A DNA stretch of 64,000 nucleotides from a virus, in the IMG/VR virus record IMGVR_UViG_3300010885_020795, positions 62,001 to 126,000 of that record; one strand, given 5' to 3'. This document shows, piece after piece, positions 1 to 10,110 of the stretch. The position numbers and the translations under genes are program-made. Below the pieces are notes generated by a model, which was not told the DNA's origin, did not search any database, and saw only the letters and a list, made by a program, of their open reading frames with translations. Each line of letters opens with the position of its first letter. Position 1 is the first letter of the stretch.

Positions 1-1
1 T

Positions 2-970
2 ATTGTGGGCAAACCGTTTGCAATTTTAACCGACGACACTTCGGGAAAAACAGTTACACTATCTAATTACCAAAAAATATTTTTTACAGGCGCAGTTGAT
101 GATGCATATCGAAGTCAGGATCCTGAAAGCCCCGTGGTATACATTGTATTAAACGTGGGCAACAGTATTAGATTAGTACCGGAATCTTTCTATGAAAAGA
201 GAGCCAATACCACAGCATATACTAAATTACCCTGGGACGAAGACAGCGGTGAACCTCCTTACATGGGCAAAGAATGGGCGGCCGCACCCTGGGACACTAG
301 CAGATATCTAAATTTAGAACCTGAATATGTTTTAGTTGAACAATATGCCGGTGATAGAAATCCCTGGAGTATAATCAACTGTTGGTATCATGTTTCTAGA
401 ATTAGAGAAGTAATGAATTTCTATGACTTGAAATTAGAAGATTACATCAGTGAAAAAAACAGAGCACAGCGTCCTATTATTCAACTGTCTGCGGGAACAA
501 AATTATTTAATTGGCCCACAACATGGATCACTGAAGTTGAAACAGTTATAGAAGGAACTAAGAATAAACATTCTGGTATTCATATCAGTATGATCAAAGA
601 CAGGTATGATCATCCTATTGCCGAAGGAAAATTAGTTGCCTTTACCGAAGAAGCTACAATCTATAGACTGTCAACTGTTGTACAAGACAACCAACATTTA
701 TCTGTGTGGACACCAACTCAATATGTTGGCACAGACGGCGCTGGAGTTTTTGTTGTAGGTGCTACAACAATTAGATATTATTCATTTATATTTAAAAACA
801 ACAAGTGGCAACCTGCACAGAATAAAATTCAGCCTAATCAGTGTCCACTAATAGACGTATTGATGAAAACGGTGTTAGTTACAGTGATTCTTCTGTTTAT
901 TATAATTCTAATTTTGCCGGCGCACGAGTATTGGATTTTGCACCAGGCACTACCTACGACCCTGTGCTAA
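2..970 (+). CDS. Front part of giant virion structural protein (5' partial, frame-broken)
   Basis: The reading frame is open from the left edge, so the true start lies outside the window. The protein is rich in Trp, Tyr and Asp and carries PWD motifs (LPWDEDSG, AAPWDTSR) that recur in the next frame. Coding character holds up to about base 862, where it reads CPLIDVL. After that this frame turns into an unrelated hydrophobic tail, while the -1 frame continues smoothly as DENGVSYSD. The fragment and the 841-8466 frame are therefore almost certainly one gene with a one-base loss. A programmed frameshift is less likely because no slippery heptamer is present. The role is inferred: a large structural protein of the baseplate or tail periphery, as in T4-like marine phages. 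Confidence 0.75.
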   Translation: MVGKPFAILTDDTSGKTVTLSNYQKIFFTGAVDDAYRSQDPESPVVYIVLNVGNSIRLVPESFYEKRANTTAYTKLPWDEDSGEPPYMGKEWAAAPWDTSRYLNLEPEYVLVEQYAGDRNPWSIINCWYHVSRIREVMNFYDLKLEDYISEKNRAQRPIIQLSAGTKLFNWPTTWITEVETVIEGTKNKHSGIHISMIKDRYDHPIAEGKLVAFTEEATIYRLSTVVQDNQHLSVWTPTQYVGTDGAGVFVVGATTIRYYSFIFKNNKWQPAQNKIQPNQCPLIDVLMKTVLVTVILLFIIILILPAHEYWILHQALPTTLC

Positions 971-3900
971 AAAGAAATATAAAATTAAGCGACATTGAAT
1001 TTGATGCTTTGCCCACTGTGTCCGATGTATTGTTGTCAGGCCCGAATCAATTACAAATGGTCACTGACATTGATCGAGTATGGAGCTACGACGTAGACAT
1101 CAACGAAAAATCAACGTCCGGTGTTAATTATTACAAATTCTTCAATGTTCTAAATTCTTTCTGGAATCAGCGCACAGGCTTGGACATTACCATGTCAGAA
1201 CAGGTCATCGAGTACACAGAAGACACAGACTTGATGTTCTCAGCTGAAACAACTGCTCCTGTTGATGGATTTAACACTATACATGTTTTTGAAAATGAAA
1301 ATCGTGAAACAAACCTATATTTTTATCTCAAAGATTATGGTATGGTACCATACACATCTCGACGTGGATCTAATTTAAAAGAATTAATACTGCCTGTAAT
1401 TTCCAGTGATTTATACAGCGAATACAGAATTGTCTGCCACAACTTATCCCTGCCCTTGGCATTGTATGAAAATAAATTAGTAGACGGATATTCACAGCCT
1501 GTGCTATTGCCAGAACCCATAGTACAAAACAATAATATATCACATGGTGTAATTACAGTTAACCTAGAATCTACGTATATTGATTCTTCTTTAGTGGTTC
1601 AAACTAATCCTATCAGTGCTGACGATTCAAAGTTTTTATGGAATTATAATAATCAGTGGCGCCTGGCCATAACTCGTCCCATAGACAAGTTCAAGTTTAT
1701 TACCAATGCATTTTTACGAGATAGAACAGTACCTTTATACAACGGATTTGATTATAGAAATGCAACAAATTCTCAGACAGCCACTGGCATTGACGTTATT
1801 GAAGCCACTAAGTCATTGAGTAAAAAAGCACTGGTAGGCGATAAAATTGTAATAGAAAGTCCTGCACTGGTGTCAGGAAAGAAAACAGCACCATATGCAC
1901 TGAGCAGTAATCCAGGCAACGAAGGTCTTTCTAACTTAGATTATTATAGTGTATATCAACACTTGACCTTTGAACAATCTACGTCTCCTAATTCCCGAGA
2001 ATTTTTAGATCCAGGTAATACCGATGGCACATATAATGCTTTGCTGGTGCCGCTGGGATCAGGTACAATTCACAAACATAATCAACCTATAGGTTTATTT
2101 GGATTATTGTCAGCTAACACAGAATTGGATCTAATAGACACTATTACAAAACAGGCACGACACTATGACACATTTATGTCTAGATTTAAAGCAGACCTGC
2201 AACAGGCTATTAACAGGGCAGAAGATTTATCCACGGCAAATTATCAAAATATTCTAACAGTGGCCTTAGAATCAGTGTACGTTAACCAAGTTGAGGATAC
2301 ATTCTGGCATCACAGTAATATGATTGGTTGGGGCATTGATTATAAAGAAAATTCCACAACACTTACAGATAATAATTATGCATTTGTATACCCTATAGAA
2401 TCTATATCCTTTGGAGCAGGCAAAGAATTATTAACTCATATTTTCTGCAATGGCATACATTTACAGCGCGGTGTTGACTATAACTATACTTCCAACATTG
2501 ACGGGTATTATACCGGCGTTAATATTAATTCCAGATTCCTAGGCCAACGCATAGTTATTAGACAATGGGCGGCGACGTTCTCTAGTAGAATACCAGCAAG
2601 TCTTGCCAAGCTTGGACTTAGTCCATTATACATGCCAGAGATATATAGAGACGCTAGTTATTCAACTGACAGTTATTTTATAATCCGACACGATGGCACA
2701 CGATATTATTTAGAAGACGGTGTTGACAATAATTTATTGCCACGCGGCATTGTTGATGCATTGTTGTTTGAATATGAAAAAATGATATTCAGCAGTATTG
2801 CACACGACATTGAACAAATAGATCGCAGTCAATATATTGAAAGAACTCCTGGTTATTTTAGACAAACTAAACAGTCCCAGCAAGACGTTTTAAATTTTAA
2901 AAATGCCAGCACAGTTACTTGGCAAATAGAAAATAGTTTATTTGTCCTAAACAATGACACGTATGATACTAATAATAAATTTACCTATCGATACGTTATG
3001 CCAGAGCTCAGCGGATCTTGGAGAGCAGTATATAGATACTTGTTTGACACAGATCGTCCGCATACACATCCATGGGAAATGCTGGGTTACACATTAAAAC
3101 CCGCTCAGTGGGACACATATTATAGTTGGACTGATCCCAGTAAACGTCAAGCACTGATTAACGTATTATTAACAGGAAGAAGAATAGGCACCCATGGACT
3201 ACCTTATCTAAGCCGTTATGTAGAAGCTGTTGGCAACGTTTTCCCGGTGACCAATACCGGAGAACTATTAGCACCCATGGATGTGCCATGGATAGCTGAA
3301 AAAATTATCAACGTTAATTTTGATTCCGATTTTACAGTGGGCGAATTAAGTCCACAAGAATTTGTTTTCAAATCCACGCAACGAGGATTATCAGTAGAAG
3401 TCACAGCAACTTATTTGTTAAACGCATTAAAGTTTGTCAATGAACTATGGAGACCAGGATCTGTTAAAACTAATAGATTAGGCATTAACACCACAGCACA
3501 GTCAAATAATGGATGGAACACTGGATCTATTGATTCTAACTATCATAGATCTACCAGCACATGTTTTACCTCTGGCATAGAAGCTCTGCTGGCCGAACAC
3601 TATATCTTACAGAATAAAGATTTTTATGCTGATATTGTTGATAAATCTAATCATACAAAAATAGTTAAAGAAATTTTACTATCTGGATTTACAAATAAGA
3701 GCAACCTGAGAATACAAAGTACAAGTATTAATTCACAGCGTACTGCCTTATATGTTCCCGAAGAAAACTTCTCCGTGAGAACTGTTAATCATTATAAAGA
3801 CAATGAATATTTTTATAGTGGACTGAGAATTATATGGACTGGCCAAGCTTGGATGATTTATGGATTTGTCAACGAGACTCCTTACTTCTCGGCGTATACT

Positions 3901-6900
3901 CCAAATCCTACCAGCACAATTACAAGTTATTCGATTGGTAATTTTACATACAGAGAAAAGAATACATATAATAAAACTGTGGTAAGATATCCTTATGGAC
4001 ATTCGTTTACAGACAAACAAGAACTTTATGATTTTATCAAAGGCTATGGTTACTATCTAGAAGATCGAGGCTTTATATTTGATCAAGTTGAATCCAATGA
4101 TTTAAAGAATTGGCAGTTGAGTGCCAAGCAATTTGCTTTCTGGTCCGGAGATCCTTTGCTGGCAGGAAATTATATTGACTTAAATCCAGCCGCAGATATA
4201 ATTAAAATAAAAATTCCCCTGGGACAACTGGATAACCTAGTAGGTAACAATCATTTGCCGGGATTATGTGTTACACGTAACAACAAAGCATTGTTTAGCA
4301 AAGACTTGGTAGTTACTAGAAATACTATAACTGAAGTAAAAACCAAGGATACTACCAATCCAATCTACGGCATTAAATTTACAACTAGTACCTATGAATC
4401 AGTGATTCATTTGGATGAAACCAGTGTGTTCAATGACATATACTTTCTTGCCAATCAACGACTGTCTAAGCGAAGATTCCTAGTAGCAGGTAAAAAGACT
4501 CAGGCCTGGTCGGGTAGATTATATGCTCCGGGATATTATTTTTACAACAACAGTCTTTATTCTAACTTGGATAATATTGCAGATCAGGGTAGAAATTTCT
4601 TGTCCATAGAGGACACTACCTTGGATACTACATTAATTGAAGCGGCCAAGAGTCAGTTCGGCTTGGATAAGAATGCCGAACTTAGAGAATTGTTTTTAAC
4701 AGAAGAAAGTGAATTACAGTTTAAGAATTCAGTGCCTTTTATAAAAGGAACGAACAAAGTCTTTACCAGTTTAGAACCATTGACTCACACTGACGGAAGT
4801 TCTACTATTCCCTATAACGAATATCTTGTTAAACTAGGAGAGTTTGGCAGCACAGAAAAAATTCAATTCTATGAATTCCAACTAAGACAGTCCGACTATA
4901 TTAATAAAAAACAAATTGTTAATTTTAATTTAGATAATACATACAGCAAAGATCAGGCACATAATATTACACGAGCAGACTGGGTTTATAAACCTAAAAC
5001 TTCTGCGACCTTGGAATTTTTAACACTGGGACGACAGTCTATGTTAGAAACAACAGGACCTGTGGCCGGCAATGACACAAACTATAGTATTCAAACATTG
5101 GACGACATTGATTTAATGTACAACGAATTTAAAGCACTTTGGTCTATACCCAACTTTGACAGTACTAAGTCTTATGCCGCAGGCGATCTAGTGAGAATTG
5201 CAGATCCAAGTGCTGGCGCCAGTATTCGCGGTAAAGTATATGTTTTTGTCAGCAGTCAAGGCCCAAAAAATCTTTCATCGCAGTTAGATTATTTACAGCA
5301 TGTATATGAGCCATATCTTCCTAATTTCTTTGTAAACAATTATTCTTTAAAGAATACACAACTATCTACAACCAATAAAATTTATCCTCCTGCCACTTGG
5401 CAAGTCATGCAGACCACAGATGCTAATCTTGTTATCAAAGAAGCCTGTCCAGGTCTAGCAGATAACAGTAAAGTTCAAATTGAAACTATAGACAACCACT
5501 ATCTAAGAACCGGCGACAAAGTATTAATTGTCAACACAGACCAAACATGGGGTAGTGTCAATGGTATTTGGACTGTGGAGCGTATAGATGATAAGAATTT
5601 CTATATTCCTAGTAAGTTAACTAAGAAAATCTATGTAGGCAAAGTGTTTACATTTAAAACTGTGAGGTTTGCCACTCAATCAGATTTATCCGTGGCTCTG
5701 CAACAGCAAAATGGATATCGCTGGTTTAACAGATTATCAACCACAGAAAGTAGCCTAGGTCTGCCGTCAGCTTTAAATAATTTACCTAAAACGCTGTCTG
5801 GATATTCTCAGGTCAAACCCCTGGTCATTGTTGACCAAGCAGTCAGTGTACCGGAACCAGCAACATCCTGGGATACTGGTGGATATATTTCTTATCAAAT
5901 TAATATTGCAGGCAACGGACAAATATCCTTGTCTATTATTAAAAATGAACAACTGCCAGTACTGGCCGAAGATATCGAACATGTTATAATATGGGATCAT
6001 GCCACAAAACAAACTGTGGCAAAAATAGAACTATTTGATCCTATTAGATTGGTTATTCCAAAAACTTTTACACGAGAAATAGATGTAATTAATCGTGTTG
6101 ACCCTGCAAGATACAATAGAACTAGCAGTGAATACAAAGCAGTATATAGTAGCACAGCATGGTACGATGAAAAAGTAGGCAAGCGTTGGTGGGATACTAG
6201 TACTGTAAAATTTACCGACTATAAAATCGGTGGCGCAGTAGAACGTTCACTAAAATGGGCCTTAGAGAATTCGGGCTCCACAGTGGACGTATACGAATGG
6301 ACTAAGAGTTCAGTACATCCTGCTCAGTGGGCAGATTCTGTTAGAGCAAAAACAGAAGTATATGGACAAGTTGCCACAGGCTCGGCCTATTCTGAAATAA
6401 TAAACGGCGGCCCTGCATATAATTGGACTGAAACTGAAGATTATGTCAATGGTAAAACTGTCAAAGTTTATTATTTCTGGGTTAGAAATAAAACTACTAT
6501 TAACTTAAATTCTACAAGAACTCTAACAGCATATCAATTATCTAAATCAGTGCTGGACCCTACTGCGGCAGGTATACCTTGGTGTACACCATTGACCAAA
6601 GATACTATGATGTTTGTGGGCTTGGAAAATATACTGTCAGAAACAACAGTGGTACAAATTAAGAGAAAATCTACATTCGCTCATAAACATCAACAATGGA
6701 TGTTCATTGCCGACTACAACTCTTCGCAGACAATTCCAGAATTCCTGCATATACGTCTACGAGATAGTTTGGCCAGTGCAATTTTCGATGAAAAGTATTA
6801 TGGCGCCCCTTATAACAAAATTATGTACTTGGAAAGACCAGTACCTGATCATAGATTACATCCCTTAAATCGTTTGGGAAATTCTATTAGACCATATGCA

Positions 6901-8466
6901 CAGTCTTGGTTCATTGATTTATACGAAGCAAGAAGAACATTGATCAAAGAAGCCAACATTGTATTGAAAAATATCGATGTTATAAATTCTATAGCCGGCT
7001 GGAATAGACACTTAAACGATGCTGTTAGTATCGGAGAAGAAACAGTGGATGTAACACAGTGGTGGAGCTATGTTGATTATACCAGCATTGCCTATGATCC
7101 AACCAAGAGCGTCGCTGTGGTGGTTGGCAATAACCATGAAGCTATCATTGAATCAAACAATGTATCGTCGGGACAATATATTAAGGTTGCCAATGCACTT
7201 AATCAAACAGATGTTATCTATGAAAAAACAGACAATGGACTGGTTGTTGTTTGGCGCAAAGATGGCACAATAGCATTCAATGAACTGAGTAGAGATACCT
7301 ATGATAAGAGAACATGGGACGGTGCTCCCTGGGATCATTATACATGGGACGACGATTTAAGTTTGATATTCTATTGTATCATGGAAGCCCTGCGTAGAGA
7401 TCTTCTTGTTATAGACTATCAAAAGTATTATAACAAATTAATGTGTGTTATGTTCAGACAGGTATTGTCAGAACAGTTCCATGTTGATTGGTTAACAAAG
7501 GCCAGTACAATTCAGCCTTATAATTTACTGGGCGCAGACCTAAGAGAACGAGTTGAATTGGAGCGTGACAGTTCCGGTACGTTGATCAATTACTTTAAAA
7601 ATGTAAAGAGTTTTAGGGACAAGCTCAGAGACAGCGTTATAACTAAGAATATATCTTCGCCATTGGATATTAATATCAACGATCCTCACGCAATGAATAT
7701 TGTTTTAACCTACGACAGACACGGTTTGGGCAATAACACAGATGCAGTTATCACAGGCCTGCCTTTTGTTGACATTGGCTGGGATGATGAACAAGCACCA
7801 TGGGACAAACTTCCACTGGATCCTATAGAGTCTAGCTATGATTATCTATTAGAAAAGATTTACACAGGATTATCGGGTATACCTGCCGAAGTTGTAGCAC
7901 AGAATATTGCAGGCCCTACTTATAGCAAGTATAAATTAAATACTAATCTAGGTGAAGAATTAGTAAATTGTTATATCAATGAATCTAATGTTATCATCGA
8001 TGTTGAACATTACTTTGACACTACTCAGACTTCGGTCAAAGTTAGAACTTATTATAATAATCAAACAGTTAGACACGTCATGATGATTGACAGTAAGTCT
8101 GCGATGTTAGTAGATGATCTAACTGATGAAACTACATTTATAAAAATTTCGCCCGATGATATTAATAAATTACCTGAAGCAACCATTGATAGCCCACAGG
8201 CTATTTGGATTGACAATGAAAAAATCTTGTATTTTATCAAGACGGAAACAGGTATTACTAGATTGATTAGGGGTGTATCCGGTACAAGCATAACTGACCA
8301 CTCTGCGGGCTCAACAGTTTATGTGGAAACTGCGGAAACAGTCTTGCCTTATAATAAAGACTTTATCAGCTCGCATACCACTGGACCGTTCTTCAGCGAT
8401 CAGGGAGAATCATTAGATTCTAGCACAAACTCAGTGTCGAAGATACTTAAAAGCAATGCAGGGTGA
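841..8466 (+). CDS. Giant virion structural protein, main part
   Basis: This open frame of 2541 codons begins at a GTG with no ribosome binding site. It is best read as the continuation of the upstream frame, joined near base 862, which gives a protein of more than 2800 residues. It has no signal peptide or obvious enzyme motif. Tyr-, Asn- and Trp-rich beta-type sequence runs throughout. PWD motifs return near the C-terminus (GAPWDHYTWDDD, EQAPWDKL). Close to the end lies a block with GTSITDHSAGSTVYVET, a pattern I associate with beta-rich phage structural proteins. Fibre-like proteins follow it, which supports a virion role. The exact position in the particle is not readable from sequence. 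Confidence 0.8.
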   Translation: MSTNRRIDENGVSYSDSSVYYNSNFAGARVLDFAPGTTYDPVLKRNIKLSDIEFDALPTVSDVLLSGPNQLQMVTDIDRVWSYDVDINEKSTSGVNYYKFFNVLNSFWNQRTGLDITMSEQVIEYTEDTDLMFSAETTAPVDGFNTIHVFENENRETNLYFYLKDYGMVPYTSRRGSNLKELILPVISSDLYSEYRIVCHNLSLPLALYENKLVDGYSQPVLLPEPIVQNNNISHGVITVNLESTYIDSSLVVQTNPISADDSKFLWNYNNQWRLAITRPIDKFKFITNAFLRDRTVPLYNGFDYRNATNSQTATGIDVIEATKSLSKKALVGDKIVIESPALVSGKKTAPYALSSNPGNEGLSNLDYYSVYQHLTFEQSTSPNSREFLDPGNTDGTYNALLVPLGSGTIHKHNQPIGLFGLLSANTELDLIDTITKQARHYDTFMSRFKADLQQAINRAEDLSTANYQNILTVALESVYVNQVEDTFWHHSNMIGWGIDYKENSTTLTDNNYAFVYPIESISFGAGKELLTHIFCNGIHLQRGVDYNYTSNIDGYYTGVNINSRFLGQRIVIRQWAATFSSRIPASLAKLGLSPLYMPEIYRDASYSTDSYFIIRHDGTRYYLEDGVDNNLLPRGIVDALLFEYEKMIFSSIAHDIEQIDRSQYIERTPGYFRQTKQSQQDVLNFKNASTVTWQIENSLFVLNNDTYDTNNKFTYRYVMPELSGSWRAVYRYLFDTDRPHTHPWEMLGYTLKPAQWDTYYSWTDPSKRQALINVLLTGRRIGTHGLPYLSRYVEAVGNVFPVTNTGELLAPMDVPWIAEKIINVNFDSDFTVGELSPQEFVFKSTQRGLSVEVTATYLLNALKFVNELWRPGSVKTNRLGINTTAQSNNGWNTGSIDSNYHRSTSTCFTSGIEALLAEHYILQNKDFYADIVDKSNHTKIVKEILLSGFTNKSNLRIQSTSINSQRTALYVPEENFSVRTVNHYKDNEYFYSGLRIIWTGQAWMIYGFVNETPYFSAYTPNPTSTITSYSIGNFTYREKNTYNKTVVRYPYGHSFTDKQELYDFIKGYGYYLEDRGFIFDQVESNDLKNWQLSAKQFAFWSGDPLLAGNYIDLNPAADIIKIKIPLGQLDNLVGNNHLPGLCVTRNNKALFSKDLVVTRNTITEVKTKDTTNPIYGIKFTTSTYESVIHLDETSVFNDIYFLANQRLSKRRFLVAGKKTQAWSGRLYAPGYYFYNNSLYSNLDNIADQGRNFLSIEDTTLDTTLIEAAKSQFGLDKNAELRELFLTEESELQFKNSVPFIKGTNKVFTSLEPLTHTDGSSTIPYNEYLVKLGEFGSTEKIQFYEFQLRQSDYINKKQIVNFNLDNTYSKDQAHNITRADWVYKPKTSATLEFLTLGRQSMLETTGPVAGNDTNYSIQTLDDIDLMYNEFKALWSIPNFDSTKSYAAGDLVRIADPSAGASIRGKVYVFVSSQGPKNLSSQLDYLQHVYEPYLPNFFVNNYSLKNTQLSTTNKIYPPATWQVMQTTDANLVIKEACPGLADNSKVQIETIDNHYLRTGDKVLIVNTDQTWGSVNGIWTVERIDDKNFYIPSKLTKKIYVGKVFTFKTVRFATQSDLSVALQQQNGYRWFNRLSTTESSLGLPSALNNLPKTLSGYSQVKPLVIVDQAVSVPEPATSWDTGGYISYQINIAGNGQISLSIIKNEQLPVLAEDIEHVIIWDHATKQTVAKIELFDPIRLVIPKTFTREIDVINRVDPARYNRTSSEYKAVYSSTAWYDEKVGKRWWDTSTVKFTDYKIGGAVERSLKWALENSGSTVDVYEWTKSSVHPAQWADSVRAKTEVYGQVATGSAYSEIINGGPAYNWTETEDYVNGKTVKVYYFWVRNKTTINLNSTRTLTAYQLSKSVLDPTAAGIPWCTPLTKDTMMFVGLENILSETTVVQIKRKSTFAHKHQQWMFIADYNSSQTIPEFLHIRLRDSLASAIFDEKYYGAPYNKIMYLERPVPDHRLHPLNRLGNSIRPYAQSWFIDLYEARRTLIKEANIVLKNIDVINSIAGWNRHLNDAVSIGEETVDVTQWWSYVDYTSIAYDPTKSVAVVVGNNHEAIIESNNVSSGQYIKVANALNQTDVIYEKTDNGLVVVWRKDGTIAFNELSRDTYDKRTWDGAPWDHYTWDDDLSLIFYCIMEALRRDLLVIDYQKYYNKLMCVMFRQVLSEQFHVDWLTKASTIQPYNLLGADLRERVELERDSSGTLINYFKNVKSFRDKLRDSVITKNISSPLDININDPHAMNIVLTYDRHGLGNNTDAVITGLPFVDIGWDDEQAPWDKLPLDPIESSYDYLLEKIYTGLSGIPAEVVAQNIAGPTYSKYKLNTNLGEELVNCYINESNVIIDVEHYFDTTQTSVKVRTYYNNQTVRHVMMIDSKSAMLVDDLTDETTFIKISPDDINKLPEATIDSPQAIWIDNEKILYFIKTETGITRLIRGVSGTSITDHSAGSTVYVETAETVLPYNKDFISSHTTGPFFSDQGESLDSSTNSVSKILKSNAG

Positions 8467-8491
8467 TTAAATATGCAGTTAATTAATTTGA

Positions 8492-8497
8492 TAAATA
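8492..8497 (+). promoter_or_regulatory. TAAATA late-promoter-like box
   Basis: TAAATA lies in the 46-base gap before the 8513 gene, inside GATAAATACC. It matches the core of the T4 late promoter (TATAAATA). Transcription from it would start very near the Shine-Dalgarno GGAG at 8503, so the leader would be very short. Confidence 0.4.
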
Positions 8498-8512
8498 CCA
8501 TTGGAGAAAATA

Positions 8513-9142
8513 ATGATTGATCTAGCAAATATAAATGTAGACGGATTCGTAAAAATTTGGGATCCGATTACCGAAGAAATTTTTGTTGAAAAGCATAATG
8601 CTATCAACCCAGAAGTTATAAGCTATGTGTTCGCACGTATGCTTCAAGCCAATACCAGCCAATATATAACAGAAATGCATTTTGGCAACGGCGGCATTGT
8701 AGTTGACACTACCAGTAACATTACATATAAAGATGTAGAATTAAATTTAGAAACAGGTTTTGGTGCTAGTTTATTCAACCCAACATATTTTAAAGTAGTT
8801 GATACAGCAGACACTGAAAACAACGATGATATTACAAGAAACAAAGTGGATCTTGTACACGTAAATGGTTTACACTATACAGATCTAGTTGTGACTTGTA
8901 CATTGGATTCTGATCAGCCCAAGGCCGCAGACATTGGAAATCTTGTACAACAAACACAGATGTCCTATGATAATGGAAATTTAACAGGAAACTTTGTATT
9001 CAATGAACTAGGCCTCAAGCTCAAAGGAGCAGATGGTATAAACACAGGATATCTAATGAGTCATATTGTGTTTCATCCTGTACAGAAGAGTGCAAACAGA
9101 ACAATTCAAGTGGTCTATACTTTGAGAATAAGATTGGCCTAA
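8513..9142 (+). CDS. Probable virion structural protein
   Basis: The ATG at 8513 is preceded by GGAG six bases upstream and is preferred over an in-frame TTG at 8501, which would place that site inside the gene. The product of about 209 residues opens with MIDLANINVDG followed by a WDP turn. It is polar, Asn/Thr-rich and beta-like, with no signal peptide, membrane segment or catalytic motif. It sits between the giant structural gene and the fibre-like gene, behind its own late-type box. The structural role is inferred from position and composition. I do not recognise a named family. Confidence 0.7.
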   Translation: MIDLANINVDGFVKIWDPITEEIFVEKHNAINPEVISYVFARMLQANTSQYITEMHFGNGGIVVDTTSNITYKDVELNLETGFGASLFNPTYFKVVDTADTENNDDITRNKVDLVHVNGLHYTDLVVTCTLDSDQPKAADIGNLVQQTQMSYDNGNLTGNFVFNELGLKLKGADGINTGYLMSHIVFHPVQKSANRTIQVVYTLRIRLA

Positions 9143-9155
9143 TTTACAAAAAAGG

Positions 9156-9161
9156 TAAATA
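9156..9161 (+). promoter_or_regulatory. TAAATA late-promoter-like box
   Basis: GTAAATATAAG lies in the 41-base gap before the fibre-like gene. It leaves room for a short leader containing the AAGGA ribosome binding site at 9169-9174. This is the best-spaced late-type site on the plus strand. Confidence 0.5.
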
Positions 9162-9183
9162 TAAGAATAAAGGAATTAGATAA

Positions 9184-10110
9184 ATGGCATATGATATAAA
9201 CTTATCAGACGGTTCTAGACTAACACTGATCGCTGATAGAACATTAGATACCACAAGTAGCATTAAACTCTTGGGAAGAAATTACCCGGGTTACGGCGAA
9301 ATTATGGCAGAAAACATGGTTCAAATGTTGGAACATTTTTCTAAAGACACTGAGCCATCTAATCCAATACGCGGCCAAGTTTGGTACAACACAGTAACTG
9401 AAACACTTAATGTATACAATGGTGATCGTTGGAGTTATGCTGGCGGCGCTGGCAATTTTAATGCTAATACAACGGCAGTTGACGCTACACCTATCGTAGA
9501 CACACTGGGCAGATCGCATCATGCAATTAAATTTAAAGTAGGCGGTATAGTTGTTGCAGTTTTTAGTTCTGAAAGTATATTTTATACACCGGCTAATAAC
9601 ACAGGTATAGCCAATGCATTTCCAACAATTGGTCCTGGTATTAACTTGAACGTGGCCAATGGCGGCGACGGCAATTTGAGCAACTTCAAAGTACGAGGTC
9701 GTGCCATTGAAGCAGAATTTGCTGACTTGGCAGAAGTCTACGAAGCAGACATGCCATTATCTCCCGGCGATGTTGTTAAACTAGGCGGCGCCAAAGAAAT
9801 TACTTTAAATGATGAGGAAAACGGTATCAACGTGTTTGGTATCATTTCTACAGATCCTGCGTTCTTACTAAACAGCATAAACAAAGCAAAAGATTTACAC
9901 TATCCAGTGGCACTAACAGGTCGTGTTCCTGTTAAAGTTATTGGTCCAGTTGAAAAAGGCAATAGAATTGTTGCCAGCAATGTACCTGGAGTTGCTCGTG
10001 CAATTCCAAACAAAGACATTAAATTTGCACTTCAAATCATTGGTCGTGCAATTGGATCCAAGGACACTGACGAAGTAGGCACAGTAGAAGTAGTTGTAGG
10101 AGTTAAGTGA
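9184..10110 (+). CDS. Tail-fibre-like virion protein
   Basis: The 308-residue protein opens with AYDINLSDGSRLTLIADRTL and continues with GYGEIMAENMVQMLEHF and RGQVWYNT. This N-terminal pattern recurs in fibre-like structural proteins of T4-like marine phages. After a Gly/Asn-rich middle, the C-terminal third has the FADLAEVYEAD...PGDVVKLGG...VFGIIST pattern seen at the ends of several phage fibre or collar proteins, where it may form a trimerisation or self-processing domain. That assignment is from memory. AAGGA sits about 10 bases before the ATG. The next gene starts inside its stop codon (TGATG), so the two are translationally coupled. Confidence 0.75.
   Translation: MAYDINLSDGSRLTLIADRTLDTTSSIKLLGRNYPGYGEIMAENMVQMLEHFSKDTEPSNPIRGQVWYNTVTETLNVYNGDRWSYAGGAGNFNANTTAVDATPIVDTLGRSHHAIKFKVGGIVVAVFSSESIFYTPANNTGIANAFPTIGPGINLNVANGGDGNLSNFKVRGRAIEAEFADLAEVYEADMPLSPGDVVKLGGAKEITLNDEENGINVFGIISTDPAFLLNSINKAKDLHYPVALTGRVPVKVIGPVEKGNRIVASNVPGVARAIPNKDIKFALQIIGRAIGSKDTDEVGTVEVVVGVK

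Noticed and set aside
841-8466. A programmed -1 frameshift to explain the two frames of the giant gene
   Set aside because: No X-XXY-YYZ heptamer or downstream stem is seen around 855-870; a missing G in a short GG run explains it more simply.
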